Positions 10,873 to 22,700 of a DNA stretch of 64,000 nt are shown piece by piece. This stretch comes from Platerodrilus igneus (taxonomy: Eukaryota > Arthropoda > Insecta > Coleoptera > Lycidae). The stretch lies in the NCBI GenBank assembly GCA_036346225.1, contig JARFIW010001110.1, positions 558,001 through 622,000 on the forward strand. The letters run 5' to 3'. A program made the position numbers and the translations under genes. The number at the start of each line of letters is the position of its first letter. The first letter of the stretch is position 1. The notes under the pieces are model-generated. The model saw only the letters and a list, made by a program, of their open reading frames with translations, made no database searches and was not told the DNA's origin.

Positions 10873-11927
10873 ATGTATACAAACGACGAAAAAAATGGCA
10901 TGCTCTTTTGTTACTATGCCTGTAACAGAAATTGTGATGCTGCTGGTAATATGTATTATGAAAGATATTTGGAAAGAAGGCAGCCAGATAAACGATTGTT
11001 TTCTAAATTAGAAAACAATTTAAAAAGGTTTGGTGCTTTTACAAAACCCAGTACTGATAAAAGAAAATTCAAAACTGATGATGAAGAACGTGTGTTAGCC
11101 TACATAAATTTTAAGCCAACAGCGTCCACCCGAGAAACTGGAATTGAGTGCGCTACTTCTACAGAAAAAGCTCGCCTAATTTTAAAACAAAATCGCTACA
11201 AACCATACAAAACCCATGTTAGTAATACACTGTATCATGGGGATTGTGAGAGAAGACAACAGTTTTGTAGGTGGTTTCTTAATGAAACAAATAATAATCC
11301 TGGTTTTAGTCACACTATTATATTTACCGACGAAGCAAAATTTACTAACAAAGGCATGTTTAACAGAAAAAATACAGTCTACTGGAGTCAGGAAAATCCC
11401 CATTTAACAGAAGAAAGGCGGGATCAACATCAATTTTCGATAAATGTGTGGTGTGCCATTTTTGGTAATAAAATACTTGGGCCTTTCTTCTATAATTATA
11501 ATTTAAATGGTGTACACTATTTGAATTTTCTACAAAACGAATTGCAAGAAATGCTAGATAATTTGCCACTTCATTTACTGCAAAACTTAAAATATTTTCA
11601 GCATGACGGTGCACCTGCTCACAATGCTCAAGCCGTTTCTGAATATCTTGATAATAGTTTTCCAAATTGGATTGGCAATGCAGGTCCTGTTCCATGGCCG
11701 GCAAGGTCACCAGAACTATCGCCACTGGATTTTTTCTTTGGGGTACTGTAAAGGATGTAGTGTATGCTAAAAAATCCAATAACATTGAGCAACTCAAAGA
11801 TAGTATTACAGCAGCTATTACAAGTATAAAACCACAAACGTTAAATAAGGTGCACCAAAACCTAATTAAAAGGTGCGAAATGTGTTTGCAAGCTAATGGA
11901 GGTCATTTTGAGCATATGCTAATGTAG
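10873..11927 (+). pseudogene. Tc1/mariner-type transposase (D,D-40-D spacing), one frameshift
   Basis: The N-terminus (MYTNDEKNGMLFCYYACNRN ... ERYLERRQPDKRLFSKL) is a DUF4817-like helix-turn-helix common in arthropod transposases. The catalytic core shows IIFTDEAKFTN (D153), YFQHDGAPAHN (D245) and WPARSPELSPLDFFF (D286), giving 40 residues between the second and third Asp. The frame ends early at 11749-11751. Coding continues in another frame from about 11737 (VKDVVYAKKSNN ... ANGGHFEHML) to 11927, so a single lost base in a T-rich run near 11735 splits the gene. All three catalytic residues remain. The element may therefore be fairly young, or the break may be a sequence error. Confidence 0.85.
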
Positions 11928-12091
11928 GAGTGGGCATATTCGCATTAATTAATTTTTGTTTCCTTTGATTAAGTTATTTGTATTGTATGGATAGTTTATT
12001 TTTAAGTATTTTATTTTTCTTAGTTTATAATAAATTTAGTTACAATAAACTTGTGTTTCCATTATTGATTTTACACATTTTGTTTGTTTGT

Positions 12092-12570
12092 AATATGTAT
12101 CCATGGACTCCTTGATGTCCGCAAATAAATAAATCGTTTTTCTTTATTATGAAGAAACTACTGAAAATAAGTACATCAACCCTTACATCAGGGTAATCAG
12201 AAAAGAAAACCTTTCCACTTGGGTTATATTGAACTATGATTTCCATTTAAAAAGTTAGGTTATGTTTGTAGCTTGAAAACTCATTTCCAATTAAAATTGT
12301 CATATACGCTATTGAATTCTACGCAAAAGTTACCTTACAAGCAGTTTTATTTTCTCTATAGGTTAAACCGTTAAAAAGTTATTAGCGTTTGAAGAAAATG
12401 GCAAATTTCAGTTTTTTTCAAATATCTAAAAAAGTTGAGCATCTAGGTGAGTTTTCAAAAAAGCATCATACTACTCGTAAATTTCTCTTCAACTTTGCTA
12501 ATTTAACCAACATTGTATCTTCTATAATAAAAAAGTTACCCATATACGGAGATAGATTGTGGGCACCCTG
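12092..12570 (-). repeat. Right terminal inverted repeat, 479 bp
   Basis: Inverse partner of 10276-10756, ending GGGCACCCTG before TATATATA. Confidence 0.9.
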
Positions 12571-13411
12571 TATATATATCTTTGTTCGATTAGTAGTAAT
12601 AAAATTACTTAACCTACTTTTTAGTTTTTCATAATGGAATAATTCCCAATGATTTATATTTCAATTGTCACTTAGTGTATTTTAAAATAATATAAATACC
12701 AATTTATAATGAAACAGTAAACAACGATCACTAAAGTAAAAATGCATATTCTTGTAAATAAAATGTACAATCAAACCAAATAATAAAGTTTTATTTTACG
12801 CAGCGCTCTCGAAGGAAGTTCTAACTGAGTCTACAGAATGATATTCCCCAGTCTTAATCTATATCCTTTCTTAAAACGCTTTAATTAAACCCGTTATATC
12901 AATCACAGCATTTATCTTTCACTGCAAATCTAGATAAGTTTATGTGTGTTTGAAGTAAGATCTTTAGTTGTTTGGGTGAATGTTATTTATTGTCGACGAC
13001 CTTATCTCCTCTTATCACTGGATATATGCTTCCCCACAACGTCAAGATAATAACTCAGAGAGGGAATCTAACATGACTTAACTCAACCTAACTTAACCTG
13101 CTCTAAGACTGATTTTCTAAGTCTAAGTCTAATTTTCTATTTACTAACCTATCATTACCATGCTTAACAAAATCTAACATAAGCATTTAATTAAAACCAT
13201 GTTTAGATATCTTTAGTAGTGAGAAGTCTCTGCGCACAATACTGTCCAATCATTAAATGCGTTTATCAGTACATATATTCTATGATGGCAGATTTTATAA
13301 TTACGTCAAGTTTATAAACCACTAAATTGCCCCAAGAAGTTTCTTGAACTTAGAATGTTATGATTTATGAATCTTGTCCAGAATACATAATATATTATGG
13401 TTGTGTTTCAG
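12571..13411. other. Non-coding interval, possibly intron of the odorant-receptor gene
   Basis: AT-rich and without ORFs. The 3' end carries the polypyrimidine/AG acceptor (GTTGTGTTTCAG) of the exon at 13412. Earlier receptor exons were looked for and not found. Confidence 0.4.
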
Positions 13412-13570
13412 GTTGAAGACATAGCATTTGGACTATACGATTCAAACTGGTATACGAAATATTTCTCTAAGCTCAGAACGCCGGTGAGATTGGTTCTTCA
13501 ACGTGCCAATAAGAAAGTAACGTTTACAGCTGGCGGATTGTTTGAAATTAATTCGAGGTCACTATTGACT
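13412..13570 (+). CDS. Odorant receptor (7tm_6), one internal C-terminal exon
   Basis: A 53-codon open stretch lies between an AG acceptor (TTTCAG|GTTGAAG) and a strong donor (GACT|GTAAGT), both in phase 0. The peptide (VEDIAFGLYDSNWYTKYF ... LVLQRANKKVTFTAGGLFEI) matches the penultimate-exon region of insect odorant receptors. There a 'Y-x-S-x-W' motif, a 'R-A-x-x-x-x-x-x-T-A-G' motif and a Phe-rich start of helix 7 are expected. The protein would be a ligand-gated cation-channel subunit with Orco in olfactory neuron dendrites. No last exon could be recognised downstream, where a MITE and a P element have inserted. The gene may be interrupted by a large intron or be a pseudogene. Confidence 0.7.
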
Positions 13571-13613
13571 GTAAGTACTAGAAATTAAATCAGTGTGCTT
13601 TTATTCCATACTA

Positions 13614-13884
13614 TAGTCCATTCGTTTTAACTTTAGGATGAGGCCACACCTATATAAAATACCTCATTGCCAATGTTAACTTAAATCATAATATATTTAA
13701 TAAAAGACATAGGAATATTCCCATTGGCAAGAAGAATTGGTGGCAATACCGTACAGAACTGCCAACCTTTAGTTTGTTAAATGACAGTATTCTTCAAGTG
13801 CAAATCTAGGTATTTATTTGCATACAGTTGCCAACACTTAATTACTGCATTTGACGTCATCCTAAAGTTAATTTGAATGGACTA
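13614..13884. mobile_element. MITE with TAGTCCATTC termini, copy 1
   Basis: 271 bp. It starts TAGTCCATTCGTTTTAACTT and ends with the inverted AAGTTAATTTGAATGGACTA, flanked by TA on both sides (13612-13613, 13885-13886). Two further copies in the window (29212-29481, 38517-38786) share its interior, including ATAGGAATATTCCCATTGGC. It has no coding capacity. The TA target suggests mobilisation by a Tc1/mariner-type transposase. Confidence 0.85.
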
Positions 13885-14081
13885 TACCTACCCATGATGC
13901 AAATAACAAGGTATGCTTATGCGCAGCGCGCTTAACTGTCTATGACGTCGGTCTCGCTCGTCATGCGCTTGCGAATCCTCGACACTCAGTCCTTGCATTT
14001 ATTACTCAGCGGTTAAGCTCTCTGTAATGTTAACATAGAGTAGATTTATTTAGATATTAGTATACCTTTCTGTGCATCGTA

Positions 14082-17000
14082 GATGAAAGTTTTAAGCGAA
14101 ATTTACAAGTTGGACTTATTGGTATTCCGAAAAAAAGAAAAACGTTAAAAGCTGCTGCTATTCCGTCTCAAAACTTACCAAAATCGATTAAAATAACATA
14201 CAGCGTTCAAAAAGATTAGATAAAAAAACAAGGAAAGCTCTTGTGAACGAGATTGTCGACACGGCAAGGTAATAAAAAATACCTATTGTGTAAACCATAT
14301 GTTGTTCATTTTATTATCTGTGCAGTCTAGGAATGATTCTGAAATTCCTACAGATGTTGTATCAGGGTCATCTGAAATTCCTGATAGAGACTTTGGGGTA
14401 GTATTTAGTATAAAATAATTTAGAACATTTATACATATAATCAATTTCCTGTATAGTAAAATCAGGGAATTAAAAGAAAGTGTTGTTTTTTGGAAACGCA
14501 ACTACGAAGTGCCATTCTAGAACGAGACGCCTTACTAAAAAAAAACGCTAAAATGAAACAGCATCTAACACTTATTAAGGAAAATTTGTCAAAACTGCCA
14601 TTATAGATAAAAAAAGTACTGAAGTGGTCTAAAGAAGACATTGCGTCGGCAATTTCATTAAGAAGTATTAGCCCACAATGTTACCGTTATATGACAGAAA
14701 AATTAAAATATTCATTACCTACTTTATCTATATTGCGCCGTTGGACCTCTGGACTAAATTTAAAACTTCTTTTACTTCTTTGCAAAAATGCAATAAGTAT
14801 GAAGACCGAGGAGAAGCTTGCCGTTATTTCATATGATGAGATGCATTTCTCGCCTTTGGTGCACTTTGATAAAGTAGAAGAACGCGTTATTGGTCCATTC
14901 AAAACCGTACAAATCGTATTTATTCGGGGTATAATTTCTAAATGGCAGCAAGTTGTATATTATTCATTTCAAAAAAGATTATAATAGGTGTTGAAAACAA
15001 CGGGTACATCATTATGTCAACTGTCAGTGACATGGGATTTGGAAATGTGTCTGTTTGGAAATAGTTCAATATAAATTCTAACAATACCTTTTTCCCTAAT
15101 CCTGCAGATCAGTCCAGAAATATTTTTGTGTTTGCAGATGCTCCGGATCTCTTAAAACTTTTTCGGAATCATTTTATTGACGAGAGTTGTTACGTTCACT
15201 TTCGACGGTAAGTTAAAAACCACACCATTTTTGATTCGCTATTCATTTACGTAGATTCTGTTACTACTCCAACGACATCCTGTATGTCTTACCGTTTTAC
15301 AATAAGTACGCTTCCTAACGCTGCGAATTGGAAAAGCTTATTCTATAAATTAAATAGTCAATACCTTGTTTTAGGTAGTAAACTTGCTACACATTACAAT
15401 AGCGTATATTAATTTCTAGATTACTTCAATCTAAAGACTCGTTGAGATAATGTATTGAACTATCTGATAAACCGTGTTTAAAGTTTTTATTCACATTTAT
15501 ATGTTTGATAACGCCGGCATGGATGTTAATTCGTGTTATCAAACGAATTAATATTCATTTTTTTCTGCATACAATCCAAATATAATTGTCGTTCCCATTC
15601 TGTATAAAATTTTCGTGCACACGCTGTGTGCTTCCTCCGATAGACACGACAGTCCCTTGAATTGCCGCTCCTTGTGATATGGAAGGCTGCAGTAGTTACG
15701 TGGTCTCACGTCCATCTGTCCGCTCCGGCCCTAAGGAGGGTGTGATAGATCCAACACAGTAGGCACACGGGTGTTTTATTCCCTGCTCGTGTTGCGACCC
15801 TGTTTTCTTAGACTTTGCAATTTGGGCTCATACATGCCTCGCATTAATTCGTATGTACGAAAATAATTATTTTAGGTGAGGGGACATGTGTTACTAATAT
15901 TGTATTCTGCAATGATTTCTTTTTTTTGTGACAACATTATATATCATGTGTTACTAATATTTAATCCTTCAATGATTTCCTTTCTTGTGGCAATTTTATA
16001 TATTTAATTGTGCCTACGATTGTAATTTAGAACTGTTGATTTTGAAGTTGTTAATTTGCGTTAGTTAAGTGGTATATGTAATTTTATATTTACAGTTATC
16101 TAGAGCTGTGGTTTTTAGTGTTGCGTTTGGGTTGTTTTTGTTGTTAATTAATGTAGGGGGTAAGTATCTAAAAACGGCAGCTTTCCATTTTAAAAATGAT
16201 TTCTTTTGGTTTTCTTTTACATGTGTAGCTTGTAATTATTGATCATTTATTTTTTTGGTACTGCTGTGTCTTGGTACATATTTTTTTTAATCAGAGGTTT
16301 TTTGTGTATGTTTTTTGGGAGTTGTGAATGAGTGAGTATATTTTTGTTTCAGGCCTTCCATTGTTTCTGTATATGTAATACCCAGCCTGCTCACCGATTG
16401 AGCCCGGTCATTTTTTCTTTGTTTTTTTGTGTTTGACTACGTCGATGTACGTAGCAGAGTTATGTAATAGATGGAAAGCGTATAAACAAAGATTCAGTTG
16501 AGTTACTCTTAAACCATTCGGGTGAATTAAGTATAGTGCAGAAAGTTTCTAGGTGTCATCTAGAAGTGCGTGGGGTGCAAAGGCAAAAAGTCAAAACCAC
16601 AGCACAACTTATATAAAATGCTGTTGTTAGTACATTAGAATTTTGTGGAAGAAAAAATATTTTAACTAATAATTGGAACGAAACTGCTTACTCTATAAAG
16701 TTATTTAACGATTGGTTTGATTTATAGAATTCACGTTCCGTATATGGTAAACACGAAATTGCATATGCTTATGGAAAATCTTTGGAAAACCAAATACTTA
16801 AATTAGACGAAGTAACAACCCTTTATAAAAAAATTAGGGGTACAAAAAAGAACCTTACTTTCATTTCAAACTGGTGTATTGGTATCTAACGCATCTTTAA
16901 AACAGTTGCACGAAGAAATAACTTCAAAGTATAATATATCTTACATTCTCACATACGGACTAAATCAAGATTTAGTTGAAAAAGATTTTTTTTATATAAG

Positions 17001-17760
17001 AAGTATGTGTAGAACTTATGAGAATCCAACTGCATACTACCTCAAACATCGACTTCATTTGTATATTTTAGGTAAACATCCATCAGCAATATTTGTGTCT
17101 AATGCATAGAAACATGTTTTTTATCGGATAAAAATTTTATTACACCATCCCTCTTTTCCAGTCCAGTTGAGTCTGATTTCAATATAAATAAAAAAGCGAC
17201 TATTGATGAGTGTGTAACGGGCGAAGTACTACAGATACTAAAAATGGAAGAAAATAATCTGGAAGAGAATATTTTTACAGGTATCCAGTTTCCTAGTACT
17301 CATGATTTAATTCCTAATTTAGATCTTAAAAATCTTCTTTAGAATATATTGCTGGATATGTAGCTTTTAGGTATAAGACAAAATATAATTTTGTACACGA
17401 AATGCTGGAATGAAAAGCTGGAATGCTCAATTACCCCAACAGATAACTGGATTGTACAAATTAGTCGTGGCCAATTATTGAAGCCTTCTCCGCAATTTTT
17501 ACTTGAATGTGAAGAGAAAATATTCAACAGTTTTCATTTAGAAAATCTCAAAAGAGAAAAATTAGTAGTTACGAAATTAGGTAATAAATTATATAACGTA
17601 CAAATCTCATTTTGGACACTCCAATAGAAGTTTTGAAATGTTTCATAAAAACTAGAACATATATCAGAATACGTCACATTAATATGAAAATTAGAAATAA
17701 TAATTATTACGATAAAAAGAAAATTAAACTCAAAAAAACCATGTGCCAAACTTAAACATG
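14082..17760 (+). pseudogene. P-element/THAP9-family transposase, broken and split by an LTR
   Basis: Recognisable segments in order: the end of a THAP domain (DESFKRNLQVGLIGIPKKRK, then AAAIPSQNLP, comparable to the AVPTIF box) at about 14082; LPTLSILRRWTSG and VISYDEMHFSP at 14691-14984; NIFVFADAPDLLKLFRNHF at about 15120-15180; after the LTR, VSRCHLEVRGVQRQKVKT at about 16545; SYILTYGLNQDLVEKDFF and YLKHRLHLYILG at 16879-17109; and a basic C-terminus (IKTRTYIRIRHINMKIR) at about 17645. These match the order of P-element transposase, a GTP-dependent cut-and-paste enzyme. The zinc-binding start of the THAP domain is not visible. Multiple stops and frameshifts make it inactive. Confidence 0.8.
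15188..16456 (+). mobile_element. Solo LTR inserted in the P element
   Basis: 1269 bp from TGTTACGTTC to ...GTACGTAGCA, flanked by the 4-bp duplication GAGT (15184-15187 and 16457-16460). P-transposase similarity stops at the left edge and resumes just after the right edge. Related LTRs lie at 20843-22262 (minus) and 30032 (plus). The 4-bp target and TG..CA ends fit a BEL/Pao or Gypsy LTR. No internal region remains, so it arose by LTR-LTR recombination. Confidence 0.85.
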
Positions 17761-18169
17761 TGACAGCAAAGAATGCAAAAAAGAAATTTTTTCTTTTTGA
17801 AATTAGAGAATAACTTAGAAAACGTTCTGCAAAATATTCTGACATTCAAAACAAAATTCAGGATTTCTACATTAAAAATTCTGATTCTGAAGATAGGGTC
17901 CGTTGAGAAAAATGCTTATAATCAAACTGCAAAAATTTAAAGAAAATTTATACTCTGGGGTGGTTACGCCCTTCCGCTATATACAAGTGATGTTTTTGTA
18001 GAACAAACTGGTCAAAAGGAAGATGTAAGGCTTCCAAAAATCTAATTTCCTCATTTGGAAGTGATTACAAAAATTATATTCTGTTCTACCTATAATATTC
18101 TTTTTTAGTAAAAGATACCGACATTTAAAGGCTTATCTATTTGAAGTCGTGGTTACGAGAAGGTCCGTT

Positions 18170-18172
<3 letters not shown>

Positions 18173-18242
<70 letters not shown>
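18173..18242. repeat. (TA)n microsatellite, about 70 bp
   Basis: Uninterrupted TA dinucleotides; the Tyr/Ile frame across it is repeat translation. Confidence 0.95.
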
Positions 18243-18244
<2 letters not shown>

Positions 18245-20179
18245 CTGTATTGCTAACGGATTATCGAGCCCCTACTTTGGTAGACATATTTTATTTGCTG
18301 TAATACTGTGCCCTTACTTTGGGTGCTATATTTAATTGCTATAATATTAAAAGAATTATTATCGTGCTCTAACTTTGGTTCGATATCTTTATTTGCTATG
18401 ATATTAAATTATTGTACCACCATTTTAACATTCACTATTAAATGTAGTTATTTCCTCCTCCAGCTGTTTTCTTAATATCACTATCAAACTGGACGTTATC
18501 TTTAAACAACTCTTTAACAACCAATGACAAAATTCAATATGTTACCGCCTTGCGCGTTATCTCTTCTCTATTCAATTTGTGACTCCGCCTTTCTACTATT
18601 TAAATCTTTGACCTCGGTTAGCATTTATTTGCAATTATAAAATTCAGTAAATTTAGATTTTGTATAATGAAACTAATATGTTATATACAGCTTTTGAAAT
18701 TATTTGTAATACCTTTCTTATACATTTCATTTATTAATAACCATCTAATTGGTACTCAAAAATCCCCAAAGTCACCAAAGAACATTTACTACCCTTAGGA
18801 ACAAAGCGTGGAATATTCCAAACCTGTTTTCTCATTATTCATTCATATAGTATGCAACCTTTCTTGTTGACTTGTTCACAAACCTATAGTCATTTAGCAA
18901 ATTCAATATAAAAACAAATAATACTCCATATAAAAAAAACAAAAATCTTATAACTAAAAATCTCTAACCTGGTTTTATCTTTTCACATCGACGCTCCCAC
19001 TAAAATTGATCTTCCCCAATTCTGGATTCCATTCCAATTATTACGCTATTGATCAGCACCATTAAATCATATACCCTAATTTATTCCAATTCTTAAACTT
19101 TCATCATTCTTGCCCCAGACTTAAAATTGCAGCTCGTTTCACCCCTGTACTTCAAGATTATTATTATTCTTCCTTTTCCCTTGACATTTAAATTGCATTA
19201 CTGTATTTTTCTTAACATCAGACCTCTAATTTGTAGTTTATTTTCCCCAGACATCAGAATCAGAACCAGAAATCGAAGCCCTATTATTTCTATGTCTTAG
19301 TTTACAATAAATTCATTAAAAACATACTCACGTTTAAACGGCAATTGTAATCATATTTTCAGTTATTTAATTTTCACTCTTATACGTATCGCGTACTACT
19401 CTGTTTCATGGCAATGCACTTCGGCCTTCATTGAGTTTAAAACTGACTTCCCCATCACGGAGTTTGCTAATATCATTTCGAATTCCCACTCCAACCGTGG
19501 GTGTGATCTAGAACTTGTCGTTGTCCCGGACCAATCAAATAATTTTATTACGAGCCGTTTCTGATGCAATGCTCGAAATTTTCCCATAATCACAACTTGC
19601 CTGCAGCTGTCTTCGATTGTCAACATATTGTATTTTGATAGATTACTTGCTTTTCTATAAACAACTGATGTAACCCGACTTTATATTTCCATGTTTACAC
19701 ATGTTTCACGCAATTTTTAATCATTCCCCTTATCACATGGTTAGATCTTTGTACGCATTTATATTAGCTACCTGAAACTCTCTTTCTATATCCGTATTAC
19801 TTTAATCGTCTGGAACTCTTCTTCTTAATGCGTGTCTAATTACACTTTATCAAATATACGCGTGCTTCCACTGAAAAATATCCTTATTTGTTTCACCTAA
19901 ATTAACTAAACTTTATTTACAGGGTATTTAATATTTACTATCTACTTAATACATTTATTTCACATTCCTACGCCAACTATGCGTCTTCCTAAGTTTACCT
20001 GCGTCGCCCAAAATTATCTCTACTCTATATACAGGGTGTTGACTACTCACTATCTACAAACTATGTCTATTTCTTAATTATCTCTTTAAATAAGTGTAGT
20101 TTTCTGCTGACTATCTTAATTACTCATTCCCAAACTATCTTTACTATAACTTGCACCCTTAAGCAACCCCTTATCACAG

Positions 20180-20182
<3 letters not shown>
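18242..20182. mobile_element. Candidate non-autonomous element bounded by (TA)n and TTGCTGT/ACAGCAA
   Basis: This 1.94-kb block begins TTGCTGTATTGC and ends ATCACAGCAA, a 7-bp inverted match, with (TA)n on both outer sides. P-element similarity ends before it and BEL gag begins after it. Near its left end (about 18256-18425) are three imperfect copies of a unit of about 57 bp containing CTTTGG followed by TTTATTTGCT(R)TRATA. Near its right end are two copies, about 112 bp apart, of ACAGGGT ... ACTATCTAC (19921 and 20032). It has no convincing ORF. It may be a MITE-like or LTR-derived element; the short ends make this uncertain. Confidence 0.4.

Positions 20183-20225
<43 letters not shown>
20183..20225. 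repeat. (TA)n microsatellite
   Basis: About 43 bp of TA dinucleotides, directly left of the BEL/Pao gag remnant. Confidence 0.95.
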
Positions 20226-20227
<2 letters not shown>

Positions 20228-20842
20228 CTTAGAACTTTCTAATGGAAACTTTCAGTTAGCCATTGATATTTTAAAATAAAGGTAATAATCATTTAGCAAT
20301 AATAATTTCTGATTTAAATGCAGTCAAAATGAACCGCGCAAACGTTAGGGGATTCTGAAGCAAATATACAAAAGAATTTAGGATCCTTTAAAAATTTAAA
20401 ACGCTCGATAGAACATTGGGATTTAATTCTACTAATATCCTCACACGAAGATTAGATTTTAATTCCTAAAAGCAACACCAATCACTACGTAGTACAGAAA
20501 ACCTACCAACTTTAGAAGAGTTTATTGAAATTCCTGAATCTTGCTCTAATGTAGTCTAAAAGAAAAAGTTTTTAACTAAACCAATAAAGAGGTCATCTCT
20601 ATACAAGGCGTTAGTACATCAAAACGTTGGCATTGTAAAACTCCCAGCCATGATTTATATTCTTGTATTAATTTTTGAAAATCGTCATTGAGCGAGAAAT
20701 ACAAATTTCTAAAAAAACAATAATTATGTTTCAGTTGTATGGGAACCAAACGCATGCCCGCATAGTGCAAATTTAAAGAATGTTCGTTCTTAGGGTGTCA
20801 AAAGACACCAGACACTTCTCCATAATAACAACCAAATTAGTT
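20226..20842 (+). pseudogene. BEL/Pao gag remnant
   Basis: Frame-switching similarity to BEL/Pao Gag: NGNFQLAIDIL at about 20240, a region like 'LK-x-x-x-IEHWDLIL', LPTLEEFIEIPE at about 20508, and a decayed zinc-knuckle region near 20620-20830. That region keeps HDLYSC, LCFSCMG and a final C-x-x-K-P-type tail in shifting frames. The 5' part of gag is missing beyond the (TA)n tract. The right edge is the insertion point of an antisense solo LTR; protease similarity continues at 22267. Confidence 0.6.
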
Positions 20843-22262
20843 TGCTACGTACATCGAGGTAGCTGAACGGACAATATAAAAATGACCGGGCTCAATCGGC
20901 GAGTAGGCGGGGTTTTATAACTACCAAAAATAAAGGAGAGGCCTGAAATAAACATACACACACTCATTTATAACTCACAACAAAACATAAAAAACCTCTA
21001 ACTAAAAAAACATGTTACAAAAGAACAATAGTTGAACACAAACCTAATTAATACATATAACTATTATACATGACATTTTAAAGAGACATAAAACGCAGTA
21101 TAACCAAACACAAAACAAAATCAATAACCCCAATATACGTATATCAGGAAAACAAAAAACAATCATCATTTAAAATGGCGAGATGCAGTTCTATGGCCAC
21201 TACAAATCTTAAATAACCAAAAAAGCAATTCAACACTAAAAACAACAGCTCTAAATCATCATGGTAAGCATAAAGTTACATACACTCCATTGGAATTACG
21301 ATGTATTAACTAACAAGAACAGATTTGTAATCCCAAAAAAAAACAAAACCAACAGTTCTAAATCACTTTTATGAACCTACAATTAAATAAGTAGAATGGT
21401 CACAATAAATACCATCTTAATATTAAGTATCATCTCACATAAAGATAAAGATAATCATGTTAAAGCTACAAAGTTCAGGCATCCTATAGAACCTGATAAA
21501 CATATTGCTTTGACTATTTCACAGGATCAGTACAAAAAAAAATTCCGGATAAACACTCACCCGCGTGTCCAAGGTGTAAGTTTGGTCACACCCTCCCTAG
21601 TGACAGGGCGGAACAGATGGACTCGGGACTCAGTGCGAGTGTCCTCCCATACCAAAATGAGCGGTCATTCAAAGGGTCGTTATGTTTACCGAAGGAAGCA
21701 ATAATAATTACGAGTAACAATTAGATTCTATACAAACAAAGGTACATATATTTAACAATAAAAGTACTTACCACACAGAGTGGTGTGTGCACTAAATTTT
21801 ATCAAGTAACGAAAAATAAAAAAGATAAGGACGAGTAATCATTGTCGTATACAGAAAGGATCGAGTAATGAACTGGTTTCTAGCAAGGACTACATTTAAT
21901 GTCTGCGTTATCAAATATACCAAAAAGTTATTATTAGAAACTTGAACCACGCTTTATCAATTGGAGTATGATTCATTATTTCAACGAATATCTAGATTGA
22001 ACTAGTATACAAAGTAATTATATGCTATAAGAATATGGGCCAAAGCAACGGACACCTAAAACAAGGTACCGACTATTTGATTACAGAAGAGCTTCTCGTT
22101 TTAAAATAAATAGAATTAAATGCAAATTATTAGGAAGCGTACTTATTGTAGGAAGGTCTAATATACCTGGTGTTGTTAGAGAATTGAAGCAGAATCTACG
22201 TAACGAACAATAAAAGCACAAAAGGTACTTTTTAATTTTACCGTTAGAAAGTGAACGTAACA
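20843..22262 (-). mobile_element. Solo LTR, antisense, inserted in BEL/Pao gag-pol
   Basis: Read on the minus strand it starts TGTTACGTTCACTTTC (22262) and ends ...GTACGTAGCA (20843), 1420 bp. It is flanked by AGTT at 20839-20842 and 22263-22266. It aligns along its length with the solo LTR at 15188-16456 (for example AATAAGTACGCTTCCTAA and the box CCGATTGAGCCCGGTCATTT). Same family, opposite orientation. Confidence 0.85.
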
Positions 22263-22266
22263 AGTT

Positions 22267-22700
22267 ATCCTCAAGCCATACCATGACTCCAGATGAAAGT
22301 TCTTCCGATGAATATCTACGTTGGTGAACAAAATGTGCTAAATAAGCAAAGTGCAGGAGAATATTTCCAAATGCAACACTCAACATTTCAGTCATTTAAT
22401 TATCAGCAGCGTACTCAGCCTGAAGATGTAATTCAATCTTCTTTAGTTGCATCATCCTTTTCCACGCATTTTGAAAATAAAGGTTATTTAACTCCTACCG
22501 TAATTACTTCCGCTTCAGACAAGGCTTGTCTTTGATGGAGGAAGTCAAGTTTCCTGTATTACAGAAAAACTTGTTTCAAAATTACATTCATTTATTACCT
22601 TCAACATCGTTACAATGTGTTTAAAATCCAAAACACGTGATTCCCAACGCAGGATTGTGATCCTCTTTCTTCATTCTGATCTTAATGTATTATAGTTTAG
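22267..22700 (+). pseudogene. BEL/Pao protease remnant
   Basis: Continues the BEL/Pao polyprotein after the antisense LTR. Near 22520-22580 one frame reads RLVFDGGSQVSCITEKLVSK, matching the family's aspartic protease signature 'LLDSGSQxSFITE' with the Ser replaced by Gly (DGGS). Upstream and downstream frames carry stops. The rest of pol is probably the segment that resumes near 31795, after later insertions. Confidence 0.6.

Larger units (their letters stand above)
10276..12570 (+). mobile_element. Tc1/mariner-superfamily element with long terminal inverted repeats
   Basis: The element starts CAGGGTGCCCACAATCTATC and ends with the exact inverse (GATAGATTGTGGGCACCCTG), flanked by TA. Its inverted repeats run 10276-10756 and 12092-12570, about 480 bp each and well over 90% identical by eye. 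Between them lies one transposase gene with a frameshift. Long repeats are unusual for Tc1/mariner elements, most of which have termini of tens to about 200 bp. All boundaries are read directly from the sequence; family assignment comes from the transposase. Confidence 0.9.
13893..17890 (+). mobile_element. P-element relic
   Basis: The left end reads CATGATGCAAATAACAAGGT, closely resembling the Drosophila P-element terminus (CATGATGAAATAACATAAGG, from memory). A broken P/THAP9-type transposase gene follows. A solo LTR (15188-16456) is inserted inside. I found no matching right terminal repeat before the (TA)n tract at 18173, so the right end given is only the limit of protein similarity. Confidence 0.75.

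Noticed and set aside
13078..13103. Interstitial telomere-like repeat (CCTAA-related)
   Set aside because: Only loosely repeated AACCTAACTTAACCT; not a true array.
19396..19626. 76-codon minus-strand ORF inside the orphan block
   Set aside because: No domain recognised and no conserved copy in the window.
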